From assembly GCA_032768795.1 (NCBI GenBank), contig CP136491.1, positions 3,536,501-3,600,500 on the forward strand: a stretch of DNA of 64,000 nucleotides. The letters are read 5' to 3'. The notes beneath the pieces are model-generated. The model was not told the DNA's origin. It ran no database searches and worked only from the letters and a program-made list of their open reading frames with translations. Origin of the DNA: Tremella fuciformis (lineage: Eukaryota > Basidiomycota > Tremellomycetes > Tremellales > Tremellaceae). Each line of letters opens with the position of its first letter. Position 1 is the stretch's first letter. Shown here piece after piece: positions 1 through 11,700 of the stretch. A program made the translations under genes and the position numbers.

Positions 1-418
1 CCCACCACACCGACTTCCAGCGGTCCTGCCGGCCCTCGGTGATCTTGAGGCCAAAGACGTTCGGGCGGCCGAGCGGCGGGAGGGGCACGTCCTTGAACTC
101 GTGCCCTGCGAGGGAACGCATGATGAGCAGCTCGCCGCGGGCCTCCATGTCGCCGAGCGGGGCGAGGGAGAAGCTGGAGGGCTGCGCGGCGTCGCGGAGG
201 AGGCGGAGGGGCACGGGCGCGAGGGGCCGCGAGTTGGTGCGGATGTAGGCGCGGAGCTGGGTGGCGTTTGTGATTTCGAGGTCGCGCTTGAAGGAGAGGG
301 CGCCGTTGACGGCGTTGACCTCGATCTTGTCGAGCGACTTGACGTAGTCGAGCACCTTTTGCGTGTCGAGCGTGGGGTATTCTTCTTGGATGCGGAAGAA
401 AGCGTCGTGCTCCGACAT
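1..418 (-). CDS. TFIIE beta subunit-like protein (partial)
   Basis: The C-terminus lies beyond the left edge of the window. An open reading frame reads leftward from an ATG at 418 and encodes about 139 residues. It begins MSEHDAFFRIQEEYPTLD and continues through KIEVNAVNGALSFKRDLEI to a WKSVWW motif. The order (a helix, then a 'KIEV...F' hairpin, then 'A/TQLRAYIR') resembles the tandem winged-helix core of the beta subunit of general transcription factor TFIIE, which binds promoter DNA at the RNA polymerase II pre-initiation complex. The first winged helix is incomplete, so an upstream exon is likely. A candidate is the Pro/Lys-rich reading frame starting with an ATG at 744 (MQPVKRKLPPEWARTAS), but I could not find a clean splice joining the two. 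The identification rests on pattern similarity only. Confidence 0.45.
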   Translation of the reverse strand, partial: MSEHDAFFRIQEEYPTLDTQKVLDYVKSLDKIEVNAVNGALSFKRDLEITNATQLRAYIRTNSRPLAPVPLRLLRDAAQPSSFSLAPLGDMEARGELLIMRSLAGHEFKDVPLPPLGRPNVFGLKITEGRQDRWKSVWW

Positions 419-873
419 GGTACCCGCTCGCTACCTGTCAGTCCCTGCTTCAACCAGATCCGGCGTCCTAAACACCTTGACCAGACCAAGGATGACCAAG
501 GCTGCCGTCCGAGCATCCAAGCCAGAAGATGTGGTAGGCGGGGCCGACCATTCTGGTCTCAGCACGAGTTTGACACTCTACACCTGTGCCCACCCGGCTT
601 CCTGTCTATCCCCGGCTCAGGCTTGACAAAAACGGGCACCGTTCCCGATCGTCCTCCGGGCGTCCTCGGGGCTGCAGCACTCGAAGGAGCCGGTGAAGCG
701 GTCCTCGCCCACTCTGGCGGGAGCTTGCGCTTGACCGGCTGCATGTCGACCAAGTCAAGGGAACTCACAGAGACACTGCAAGGTCAATTCAATCGCAGAC
801 CATCGCGCGATGATTACGTAAGCTCTATGGCACGACCACAGAGAAGATTGCACGAGCTGCATACAAAGACACT

Positions 874-2592
<1,719 letters not shown>

Positions 2593-2834
2593 CTTGACCG
2601 TGGGTAGATGCGCTGCCTGCTGCGCTGTCTAAGAGTGCAAGGCGTATGTTCAAGCTATAGAGAGGAATGCAGTCAAGAGAGACACTGAGAGAGAGAGGCT
2701 GTGGTGGGCGTGACGTAGTCGAGCGACGGGGATTAGGGGCAAGAATGTCAGCCTCACTCGGGAATTGTGCCTGACATCTTTACATCGCTACCACCCGCCG
2801 GCCTACGAGTACTCGAGCTACTACACGTATACAT

Positions 2835-4858
2835 CTAGGTCGAAGCACTGTTGTCTGCACAGGAAAATGGCCTGACCATCAGCAGGCCCCGCGCACGCAT
2901 CTCAATACCCACGAAGACACGTTGCCCTCGCCGATATCGTCCCTAATCTGTACCACCGCCGCATACGTGCCCGCACCCATGATGAACCATCCACAGAGGT
3001 TGAACACCACATTGACGCCCCAGAGGAGATACCACCGCCTCGTCCTGCCCTGCTCACCTGGAGGCGAGCGCCAGTTGTCATGGAACCACATGAACGTCTC
3101 GGTTTGGCTGAGATCAGCAGCGGGCCCTCACCCTACACCACTCTCAGCTCACATGCACAAGAATGTGGCGAGGATCGAGCCGATGATGGAGAGCAGGTCG
3201 TCGAAGACGGGAATGGCCTCGGCGATGATGAACGCCAGGACACACCCGGCCGCGACGCACAGGCTGCCGTCAGTCGGTCTGTGAGTCTTGCTTGAAGTGG
3301 AAAGGGAAGACGCACTACCACGTGATGAGGTGGATGGGGGTGTTGCGCGAGAGATGCTCGGTGCCGCCGAGCAGGCGGACGAAGACTGCGAGTCAGCCGC
3401 AAACCAGATCTCGGTGCGGTGTTACAGACCGTACTTGGCCGGGAGGTGGACGTTGATCATGCCCCCAACGAGGAGACCCGGGATGGCGATACCATAACAC
3501 ACCTTGCAGTCAGCGCTACGTTGTCGCGTGGGCAAGAGAACTCGCCCGCTTGAGGAGCGGGCCCGCCGAGCCCAGGGCCGGCGAGGCAATGTACTGCCCT
3601 GTGAAGTGGTACACCACGGACCCAATGACGACGTAGACGAGCGTGACAAACGTCTGGCACAGCACGACGCTCTTGTTGTAGTCTTCGAGGGTGCGCATCT
3701 CACTGGCGATCTGCATAAAGTTGGGCGCTCCCATGTCAGCCCACACGAAAAGGATACAGACGAAGCGGCAAGGGAGTGAAGGCTCACTGCCCGCATACGC
3801 AAAGAGGACTATGTTGATGGCATTCATGGCGTCGACAAACGAGACCTTCTTGACCGCCTGCACTTCCTTGTCGAACACGCCCGTGGGCGGCGCAGCGGCG
3901 GGGCGCGACTCGACGCCGACGGCAATGGCGAGCGTGATGACCGACGCGAGGATGGAGCACACGCCCACCCAGCCCAGCCAGGAAATGCGGCCGAGCGTCT
4001 GTATGGACGAGATGAGAAAGACAACGACGGCCGCTACGGCAACGAAGACGACGGTGCATGTGCCGTGGCTGTCCCGATCAGCCGCAGTCCGTCACCGTTT
4101 CTGTATCTAGGGGAGACGTACACTGAGACGGCGTTGAGGGCGATGGAAAAGCTCAGAAACGCGCCGGCCGCAATTGCTGTCAACATGAGCTGCCGCGTCA
4201 GCATTCCTTATGGGGCGGTGGGCGAGGGAGGGGACCGGCCCAGTATGCAAAGCCCCAGATCTCCCGCCCCACAGGGCCGAAGAAGATGTAGCCGACGTCG
4301 GCCATGGTGTAGCATTCCGGGTGGTTGCGCTTGAACGAGCCGATCACAAGGTCGGTCCCTACGTAAACGTCAGCCCCACCTCGACCCGCAGTCATCCGGA
4401 GCGGGCGTACAGGTGATGATGATGGCTATGGCGAAGATGACGATGAGGCCAGGGACGAAGCCGAGCGTGTCCAGCACGGCGGGCTGCAATCAGCGCAGTC
4501 ACCGTCCTTGGCCGACGACGTACGAGGCCTAGGACGCCGAGTCCGATCTGCGTCTTGGTCTCCAATACAGCTGCGCGGATCCTGTGCTCAGCCATGTTCA
4601 TATGATACCGAGACAGACCCACCATCCCAGATCACGATAGTTGGGGCCGTCAGCAGCCACTTCGCCCCATACGGCGTCCTTGGCGCTGTCTTGATTGTTG
4701 CTGACGGGCGAGACCTGTGTGTCGTAGACCCCTGCCTTGTCCTGCTGCCCTGCTGCGTTGCCTTCTGCTTGGCCCGGTGGGCCATAGGCGCCGACATAGG
4801 TCGCGTCGGACGTTCGCGGTGGGCCAGTGAGCATGTTGGGTTCCTCAACTTGCAACAT
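2835..4858 (-). CDS. AAAP-family amino acid transporter (Mtr-like)
   Basis: This is a membrane permease of the fungal N-system/Mtr group (amino acid/auxin permease superfamily), expected at the plasma membrane for proton-coupled uptake of neutral or aromatic amino acids. Recognisable blocks in order are a hydrophilic N-tail of about 80 residues starting MLQVEEPNMLTG, KTQIGLGVLG, NHPECYTMADVGYIFFGP, SFVDAMNAINIVLFAYAG (the family's conserved TM segment), HPNFMQIASEMRTLEDYNKS and IPGLLVGGMINVHLPAKY. The true C-terminus needs a last 41-base phase-2 intron (about 2867-2907). Removing it gives SSPFSCADNSAST and a stop at 2835, the typical fungal Mtr-like ending. Reading through instead gives an atypical tail ending at 2879. 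There are many short introns. Confidence 0.85.
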
Positions 4859-4964
4859 CCAGAAGGAATGGAAGGTCAGAGGGAGGGATGGTAGTCATAC
4901 ATGTTGGGTGTGTGGTTCTACCCACGGATAGATTGTCCGTCACACACCCACGCTGAAACTGACA

Positions 4965-5647
4965 CTAGGTAGATCGTGCAGGAAAGTGCGCGATAGGGCG
5001 TAGCTCGTTATTTCAATTCTTTTTTAGCTCTGAATTTCTAATCAGGTATTCAAGTTATTGGTTCTCAGGCAATTTGGAAAACCTAATGCAATTCCTTGTT
5101 CTTTGGTTCCGTTAGACATGGGGGGGTGGGACACCCCCCCAAGACCCCCCCTTGCGCCTAGCGGCGCAGCCATCGCAGCCCTTACGGGTCAAGCATCCGG
5201 CAAAGCCGGATGTACTGTAGAACATTGATTAGTTGCAAGCTAAAGCACTTCATCAAGAGATGCGCAAGTGCTTGTTGGGCATGCTAGGCTGATCAGATGA
5301 TCATAGGCATGCCAAGCTGGTCACAGGGGCTATGTCACAGCTGCCACCTGGCAAGCCTATTGCAGTCTTGTCAGACTTGCGCTATTGTAACCATTTTGGT
5401 GCAATGATAGGGCAGGGTATGGCAGTAGCTATGTAGGCGATTGGTTCTGCTACAGAGATCATTCCATGCATCAGCCTCATGCATAGATCTTTATTCTCTG
5501 ATGAAAGGCAATTTGGCAAGGACACAATGCATATTAGGATTGTGCTGATGAAATCAGAATGGCCGGAATTTTCTTATTTAATTCCCCCATTTACCGTTTT
5601 CGTTCCAGGGACACCCGCAGAAATTCGCCCCGTAAGAGCTACGCTGA
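4965..5647 (-). mobile_element. Non-autonomous Helitron, 683 bases (copy A)
   Basis: Read on the minus strand the element starts TCAGCGTAGCTC (5647) and ends ...CTAG (4965). It matches the length and, by eye, the sequence of the two copies at 18320-19685. A stem of 8 bases with one imperfect pair (4973-4980 with 4987-4994) lies just before the CTAG end, as in Helitrons. An inverted 9-mer GAGCTACGC/GCGTAGCTC (5636-5644 and 4999-5007) is shared by the two ends and with the autonomous element at 8032-14580. The base beyond the 3' end is T and the base before the 5' end is G. There is no target duplication and no coding capacity. It lies 107 bases upstream of the amino acid transporter start. Confidence 0.85.
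5120..5212. repeat. Three perfect hairpins inside Helitron copy A
   Basis: There is a 9-base stem with a 3-base loop (5120-5128 with 5132-5140, seven G against seven C). Next comes a 5-base stem GCGCC/GGCGC (5154-5158 with 5163-5167), then an 8-base stem CATCCGGC/GCCGGATG (5194-5201 with 5205-5212). The same block occurs in both nested copies at 18-19.7 kb, so it is a fixed part of the element. Confidence 0.8.
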
Positions 5648-6043
5648 CTAGCTCGAATCAGTAGCATCTGAAGCGCATGACCCGGTAGTCGTTGGTGAGT
5701 CGCGGGTGAGCCTCGCTTCGCTCTACCCTTGGCTTATCAGCCTTCACCTGGCCAATGTCGACCGCATGATGCACCGAGAAGTGAAGCGATATGAAACTGA
5801 CGTCAAATGCTGGTCCACGGAAGACGGGTGCCTCTAACGGTTGTAGCCTAAAGTAAAGCTTGATTTCATTCCCCTGGACCGAGATGCAAAATCCGCTGGC
5901 CGGCTCGGCACTGTTCGATTCTATGCTCGCTGCATTGCATCGAGTCGAGCCTCCCGGCCCAGTCATGCTCTATCGTGTATGGTCGTTTACTACAGTACAA
6001 CTCATTGACCGTGTCAATGTTTTCTATGTTCTATATGAGTGGT
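5648..6043. other. Intergenic, no gene seen
   Basis: This stretch lies between Helitron copy A and the 3' end of the Cys-rich secreted protein gene. I see no convincing reading frame or repeat. It probably holds the 3' untranslated region of the gene that ends at 6044. Confidence 0.5.
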
Positions 6044-7275
6044 TCACCAAGAGGGGCTCGGCGCAAACGCCGACTCCTCCATCCACGCGACGACGCGCTT
6101 CTGGCCGGCGTGGCGCATGCTGATGCGCACACAGCCGAGTGGGGTGAGGCGGTGGGTGCTGGGACAGCGGTACTGGCACTGGCCGTTGACGCAGCTGGCG
6201 TTGGCGAGGGGGTCGAACGCGGTGCAGTCCTCCCACACGCCCGCGTCGCCTGGGCAGCCGCCGCAGGCCTCAATGTCCGACTTTGTGTCGACGCAGGTGT
6301 AGACGGTCTTGCCGCGCTTCGTGGCCTTGCACGCGGTGTGGCCAGGCGGGCAGCGGGGGAGGGGGAGCTGGTCGCGCCTGCTCTTGCTGGACGCGGTGGC
6401 GGTGCACGAGGTCTTGGAGGCGTTGGGCTGGGTGCCGGTCTTGCACGTGGAGCACTGGGACGAGGCGGTGGCGCCGGCGGGGGCGACCTGGTTGCTGCTG
6501 CACGAGGTGCACGAGGTCTGGCCGCCGGTCGAGTACGAGCCGCCGGGGCACTGGGCGGCGCAGCCCGACGAGTTGGTGTAGTAGCCGGCGCCGATGGCGG
6601 TGCACTGGGACTGGGACGTCGAGCCCTGCGGCGAGGTGGCCTGCTGGTTGTTGACGCTCGAGCAGGTCTGGCAGGTGGTCGCGCCCGTGTTGCCCTGGTA
6701 GGTGCCGCACTGGCAGATGTTGCAGCCCGTCTGGCCGGTGTAGGTCTGAAAGTAGCCGGGGGTGCACGAGGTGCACGATGTCTGGCCCTGCGTCGCCGTG
6801 TAGGTGCCGGCCTGGCAGGCCTGGCAGCCGTTGGCCGCGTTGTTCGAATAGTAGCCGGCGGCGCAGGCGGTGCAGGACGACGCGCCGTTCGAGGAGACGG
6901 TGCCGGCGGCGCAGGAGAGGCAGCCGGAGCCGCCGGTCGAGTAGGTGCCGGCCGAGCAAGATTGGCAGGACGACCACCCGCCCTGCGAGTACTGCCCGTC
7001 GGGGCACGACGTGCAGGTGCCGGCGCCGGACGACGAGTAGGTGTTCTGCGAATCAGCAAGGCGCGACAGCGGTGTGAGGGAGGTGGACGTACGGCCGGGC
7101 AGGTGGTGCAACTGGTCGCGCCGGCCTTGGAGTACTGGCCGCCCTGGCACTGCTGGCATCCGTTGCCGTTGTAGTAGTAGCCGGCCGAGCACGACGAGGA
7201 GGAGGTGGTGGCCTCGACAGACACAAAGAGGAAGGCGACGGCGACAAACAGGAAGGAGAAGAAGGTCGCTCGCAT
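6044..7275 (-). CDS. Secreted Cys-rich protein with CPL1/priA-like C-terminal domain
   Basis: The protein of about 395 residues begins with a signal peptide (MRATFFSFLFVAVAFLFV..SVEA). About 250 residues of tandem Cys repeats of the type CxxCxxGxY follow, resembling GCC2/GCC3 or ephrin-receptor-like modules (for example CTSCPDGQYSQGGWSSCQSC). After a basic Lys/Arg linker comes a C-terminal domain with RCPPGHTAC, TCVDTKSDIEACGGC, DCTAF and CVNGQCQYRCPSTHRLT. That pattern is the CPL1-like/priA domain of secreted basidiomycete proteins. One intron (about 7047-7094) interrupts the repeat region and splices in frame. The start is the ATG at 7275; an in-frame TTG at 7284 is not needed. It is probably extracellular or bound to wall or capsule. 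Its ligand is unknown. Confidence 0.8.
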
Positions 7276-8031
7276 GTTGGACAAGTAGACTTGAGTTGGA
7301 TCGGGGAGAGGTGGGGGACATGCCGTCCAAATCTCGACCGTGGCCTATATCTTGTCCAGCCGCCGAGGGCGGCGATGGAAAAACTGTTGCCAGTCCGCTC
7401 GGGGCGCAGCTTGCAGGCCGTCCCGTCACGCCTTGGCGTGGCATGCATGTCGTGGACCGAACAACGTGAGCTGCGGCGCTTGAGAGTCAGAGCGGTCCCC
7501 GGCGAGGGTGGGCAGACGCCTGCCGCGAGGTCTTTACTGTGCGAGGCAGTACGGCAAGGGTAGGCTGGGTCAGAAAGACGGTCAGCGTGTCCCGTGCTAG
7601 GTCAGTGCTCGTGCTCCCGTCATTGTCCTTCGCAGTCGAGCGGTCCGAGCAAAGTCAACGTCCCTCGCTCGGTCGACCGGTCGGCCGTGGACAATGAACG
7701 CTCGGAAAAACCTCTTGCCGCGTGTCATGACGACACCCCAGCGTGACAAATGCCGAGCCGCGAGCTGCTAGCCGTGAATGTACTTGGAAGGGAGCAGAGA
7801 CTAAACGAAGAAAGAGACGCGTAGTTGTTAGTGCGGGAGTGAGCGGGTCTTGTGACGGACGGGATCGACGGGATCGTCTTGCATCCGTCTGGCGGTTGGG
7901 CGTCTGGTCGACGGCGAGCTTGGGGTCCGGCGGAGATCTGAAACGATCCGGGAGGTAAATCTTTCATTGTCATAGAGGGTAGAGGAGAGACGTGAGAGAT
8001 GAGAGAGTGAAGAGAGAGAGAAGAGAAGGGA
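7276..8031. other. Upstream region of the Cys-rich gene, no gene seen
   Basis: A 756-base stretch separates the Cys-rich protein start from the 3' end of the autonomous Helitron. It contains purine-rich runs (about 7970-8030, GAGA-type) just outside the Helitron. No reading frame looks like a protein. It presumably holds the promoter of the leftward gene. Confidence 0.5.
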
Positions 8032-8039
8032 CTAGGTAA

Positions 8040-8062
8040 ATCGGCGGTGGCGCGTCGCCGAT
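8040..8062 (-). repeat. Helitron 3' terminal hairpin
   Basis: A perfect 7-base stem with a 9-base loop lies four bases inside the terminal CTAG (8032-8035). Helitrons use such a hairpin as the termination signal of rolling-circle transposition. Confidence 0.85.
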
Positions 8063-8127
8063 GGGGCGTAGCTCTGACTCCGGAAAATTTTGGACTTTTC
8101 ATCTCTCATCTGTACATCTACATCAGA

Positions 8128-8663
8128 ATGGCTTTCCAGTCAGCTTTGTTCAAAAAAGCACTCAGGCAGCACCAGAGAGAGCAAAAAAAGCGACATCCCA
8201 ACCCTCATGATGAGCACAAGCATTCCTGCTCTCAACAAAGCCGCCCACAGCCAGTCAGACACTCTCCCTATCACCCACCCCAGCAACAATCCTACCTGCC
8301 TCCTGGGTCAGGCAAAGTCAATGGAGAGAAGAAGCCATGGGTGCCCAAAAGACCTGTTGTGAAGTCCTTGTGAGTCAGGCTCTCTCTTGGCATGACACAA
8401 AGCTGACTTGTAGCTTCAATGGTCCAGTCACCAATCCCCAGACCTTCAGATTGCCCTTGTGGAAAAGTAGGATGCTGGATTGGCTGAGGAAGATGAGAAC
8501 ACTCAGAGGAGGAGAAAGCCCACCTGGAACTCCTCTCTTCACTCCTCCCCCCACCCCTGAGCCTCCTACCTGGTCAGATCCCCCAACTCCTGCTGCTGAT
8601 GATCCTGTGTGGGATGATTACAGACAGGAGATGGAGGCAGATAGAGGTAGTGTTAGTAGCTAG
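8128..8663 (+). CDS. Helitron accessory protein, Pro-rich, unknown function
   Basis: This is a two-exon gene inside the Helitron, opposite to and convergent with the Rep-helicase (the stops are 131 bases apart). Exon 1 starts at the ATG at 8128 (MAFQSALFKKALRQHQREQK), a basic His/Gln/Pro-rich stretch. It is joined through a canonical intron (GTGAGT ... CTGAC ... TTGTAG, about 8370-8413) to exon 2. Exon 2 reads FNGPVTNPQTFRLPLWKSRM, then LDWLRKMRTLRGGESPPGT, then several Pro-rich 'TPPPTPEPPTW' stretches, and ends in an acidic tail at 8663. The product is about 163 residues. I recognise no domain. The open frame kept across a standard intron argues for a real gene carried by the element. Expression is unproven. 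Confidence 0.55.
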
Positions 8664-8794
8664 AGAGAGCACAATGACATGCATACACCCCATGAACTTG
8701 AGATTCAGCTGATGCATCAAACACTCAGAGTCATGCTTGATCAACTTTTATTCAGTCTACCTATGCATTGTCATTCATCTTTTTCTCTATACAT

Positions 8795-11700
8795 TTATTC
8801 TGTCATCTGAAGCATCTGACGTCTAGACGCATCCCTTGCTGCCAATACACGTCCTGATACTCCCCCCCTTCTACTCTCTGTGTTCAAGCTGTTCAATCTT
8901 GCCCAATCAAAGCCTGGCTTGAAAGCAAGGCCCTCCAGAGATCTTGCTCTTGAGATTGCCACAAATGTCAATCCCGTTGAGAAGTCGGCTGAACCAAGAT
9001 CAATCACTGCCTTGTCCAGCGTCATACCCTGTGATTTGTGTATGGTGATAGCAAATGCAAGCTGCAGTGGCAGCTGGCGTCGAGAGCACCGCTGCCCGTT
9101 TGTTGTCTCCCATCTGGCTGTATGGGGCACAATGGGAACCAGTGGTATGTTGTCTGTGGTGTGCCAGGGTGTTGGTCCAGTGTAGGATGGGAAGGCGACC
9201 ATGACCACAGAAGGAACAGATTGATGAGGAGGCTCAGATGGTGAGAGCCCAATCTGATATACTGTGCCCCTGGTGCCATTGACCAATCCCTGCTCGATCC
9301 AGAGGTTGCGAGAAAGCATGACTTGAGCACCAATCATGAGGAAGACAGCAGGAGCAAGCCCCTGTGCCTGTTCCTCTGAAGCCTGGGCTGCTCCTACCCC
9401 TGTGTGCTGAGCCAGAGAGCGCAGTACAGGCTGTCCAGAGCGAGCCAAAGTGTGTAGGTTGATCTCGGAGACACTCTGCTTTGTTGCACAAAGACATACA
9501 GCATCTTGAAAGGCCTGCTGAGATGCCGGGGAAAGGTTCCCCCAGAAGCGAGAGGACAGAAGGGTGTAGTCCTCCTGTTGAGGTGTCCCGGTGTGCAGGC
9601 GAGCAAGGGTTGCTTTGAAGGCAGTGGTGGTAGGGTCGGAGCCTTCCTGCCTCATAACAGCATCAAGCTGAACGCTCTCAGTGAAAGCAAGGTAGATATC
9701 TCGGCCAATGTTGCTGAGCCTGCCTAGATAGGAGGTTTTTGTCGAGCGTGCAGTGTTGTACAGTGGAGTGTCTCCCACAGGGGGCAGTTGACCAAAGTCG
9801 CCAATGAGCAGGACAGACAGACCGGCAAAGGGCAAGTACGCTGTCGACGGAAAGATTTGACCAAGAGCAAGGTTGATTCTCCCCAAGGCCGCCCTTCCAA
9901 CCATGCTTTTCTCATCAATGATGAGGTATCGTGTCCCATGCCACTCTTCCTGGAGGCTGGCAAGCTTTCCCTCTCCAAGCTTGTCATGACTTTCCTCTAT
10001 TGAGCCTCCAAGACCAAGGGCAGCATGGTATGTTGAACCAGCAATGTTGAATGCCGCCACACCCGTGGGGGCAAGCCGGCGGACAATGGGATTTGTGCTG
10101 AAGTCGAGATTGTTGTGCTGCCCAGATTGGAGCCCTTGAAGAGCTTGGGATATGGCGTCAATGAGGAAGGATTTGCCTGTTCCTGCTGTCCCATCGATGT
10201 TGAGGAGTATTTGAGGGACTGACTCTCCAGAGAGCAGACGGTTGGCATGGCGCAAGACCTTGTCAAAGATGAGGCGCTGTGTGGTGTTGAGTAGTTGGGG
10301 ATCGACAGTGTTGCGAGCTACAGAAGGCTGAGACTGCTTGGTCAGCTCACAGTATGCAGTGGATTGTAGGCCACTGCTCACCTTCTTGCGTTCGGTTTCT
10401 AAGTAGCTTGCCCTCTCTCCTATACCATCTGATCCCCACTCCCTCCCCACTGCTTCCCAATCGTGGGAAGTATCAATATCACGTGCTCCAAGCAGTGGCC
10501 CATTCCACCCATCTTCATCAAACTGAGGGCCCATTCCAGCCAGAACTTGCCAGTCATCAAGCTCGTGGTCATTGACTTCTTCACCCTCAGAAAACTCTGA
10601 GTCACTGTCGTTTTCATTGTCACCCTGTTGTTGACGGATGGGTCGCTTGGGCAATGTGTCTTGGTGCCCCTCTGGGTGGTCCTCAGTACAGCGAGAAAAA
10701 GCTTCTGTCCAGGATTCGTCATCAAGCTTGAGCTCTGAAGGGTGTCGATGAGGATGGTGGAGTAGTAACTTTGCCCGGCACCAGTTTTGGTGATCCTCAG
10801 ACTGAGGGTCTGATGGATAATACAGCGGCCAGAGAATGATGATCTTTGGGTGCTTCCTTCGAGTGGCGTTGCGACCTTGTTTCCGGTAGAATTGAAACCA
10901 TTCGTACAGGCTGATGCCCTCATGCTCTGGCTGGCGTGCCAAGTAGGCATCGTGCCAGTCTTGCTCCTCCACACCTTGGTCCAGTCCCTCATCTTCCTGC
11001 CTCTGCCTCAGGCGTCTCTGTCTCTTTTCCAGTATGCAGAGTGTGCCAAACTCTCGTGATGCAGACATCATATGTCGACCAAAGAGCTGATGACAGACTT
11101 CCTGAGCACTGTAATCCCTCTCGGTGACAATGCGGCTGAGCATCTTCTGGAAGACAATTCGTGAAGATGTTTCTTGCTCCAGGCGGGTTGAGATAGCCTG
11201 CATTATCTCGCCAAAGTTGTTGGATGGTTTTTCGCATTTTGAAGCATACTTGGAGATGTAGGAGGCAACTGCACGGGGATCTGTGCATGGACTGATGTCG
11301 GAGTTGGCTCGCCATCCCAGTGCAGTGACTGCATTGTAACTGTTGAGGTGGGTGTCGTTGCGTGGTGTGATGAGTTGCTTGTTTCTGTTGGGATTGACAA
11401 CCAGTCGGAGTTCTGTCTCCAGCTCCTTGGGGAACTTGAAGCGACAGACAAGCGGACTGTTGGGAGGAGATCCTTTTGGGCGGCGAAGACAATAGGCAGT
11501 GCACCTCGTGTGCCTCTGGACACGGTTGAGCATCTGTGCCAGATCTTTGAAGCGAAAGATGATTTCGTCGCTACTGTGGGCAGAGGGGTGCTTTGGATGA
11601 GGCGGAATGTCCTCTCCAGGATTGATGGTTGACACTCTGGTGGACCAGAAGTCAAGGAATTCCTGGACACTGTCCGGATTGTTGATATCAAGGGTGTCTG

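Noticed and set aside
2867..2907. C-terminal extension of the amino acid transporter ending at 2879
   Set aside because: Splicing out this segment restores the family's SSPFSCADNS ending with a stop at 2835.
5975..7174. Long Gly/Ala/Arg-rich open frame on the plus strand (399 residues)
   Set aside because: It is the antisense shadow of the Cys-rich secreted protein gene; its length comes from GC-rich codons, and the minus-strand reading has a signal peptide and family motifs.
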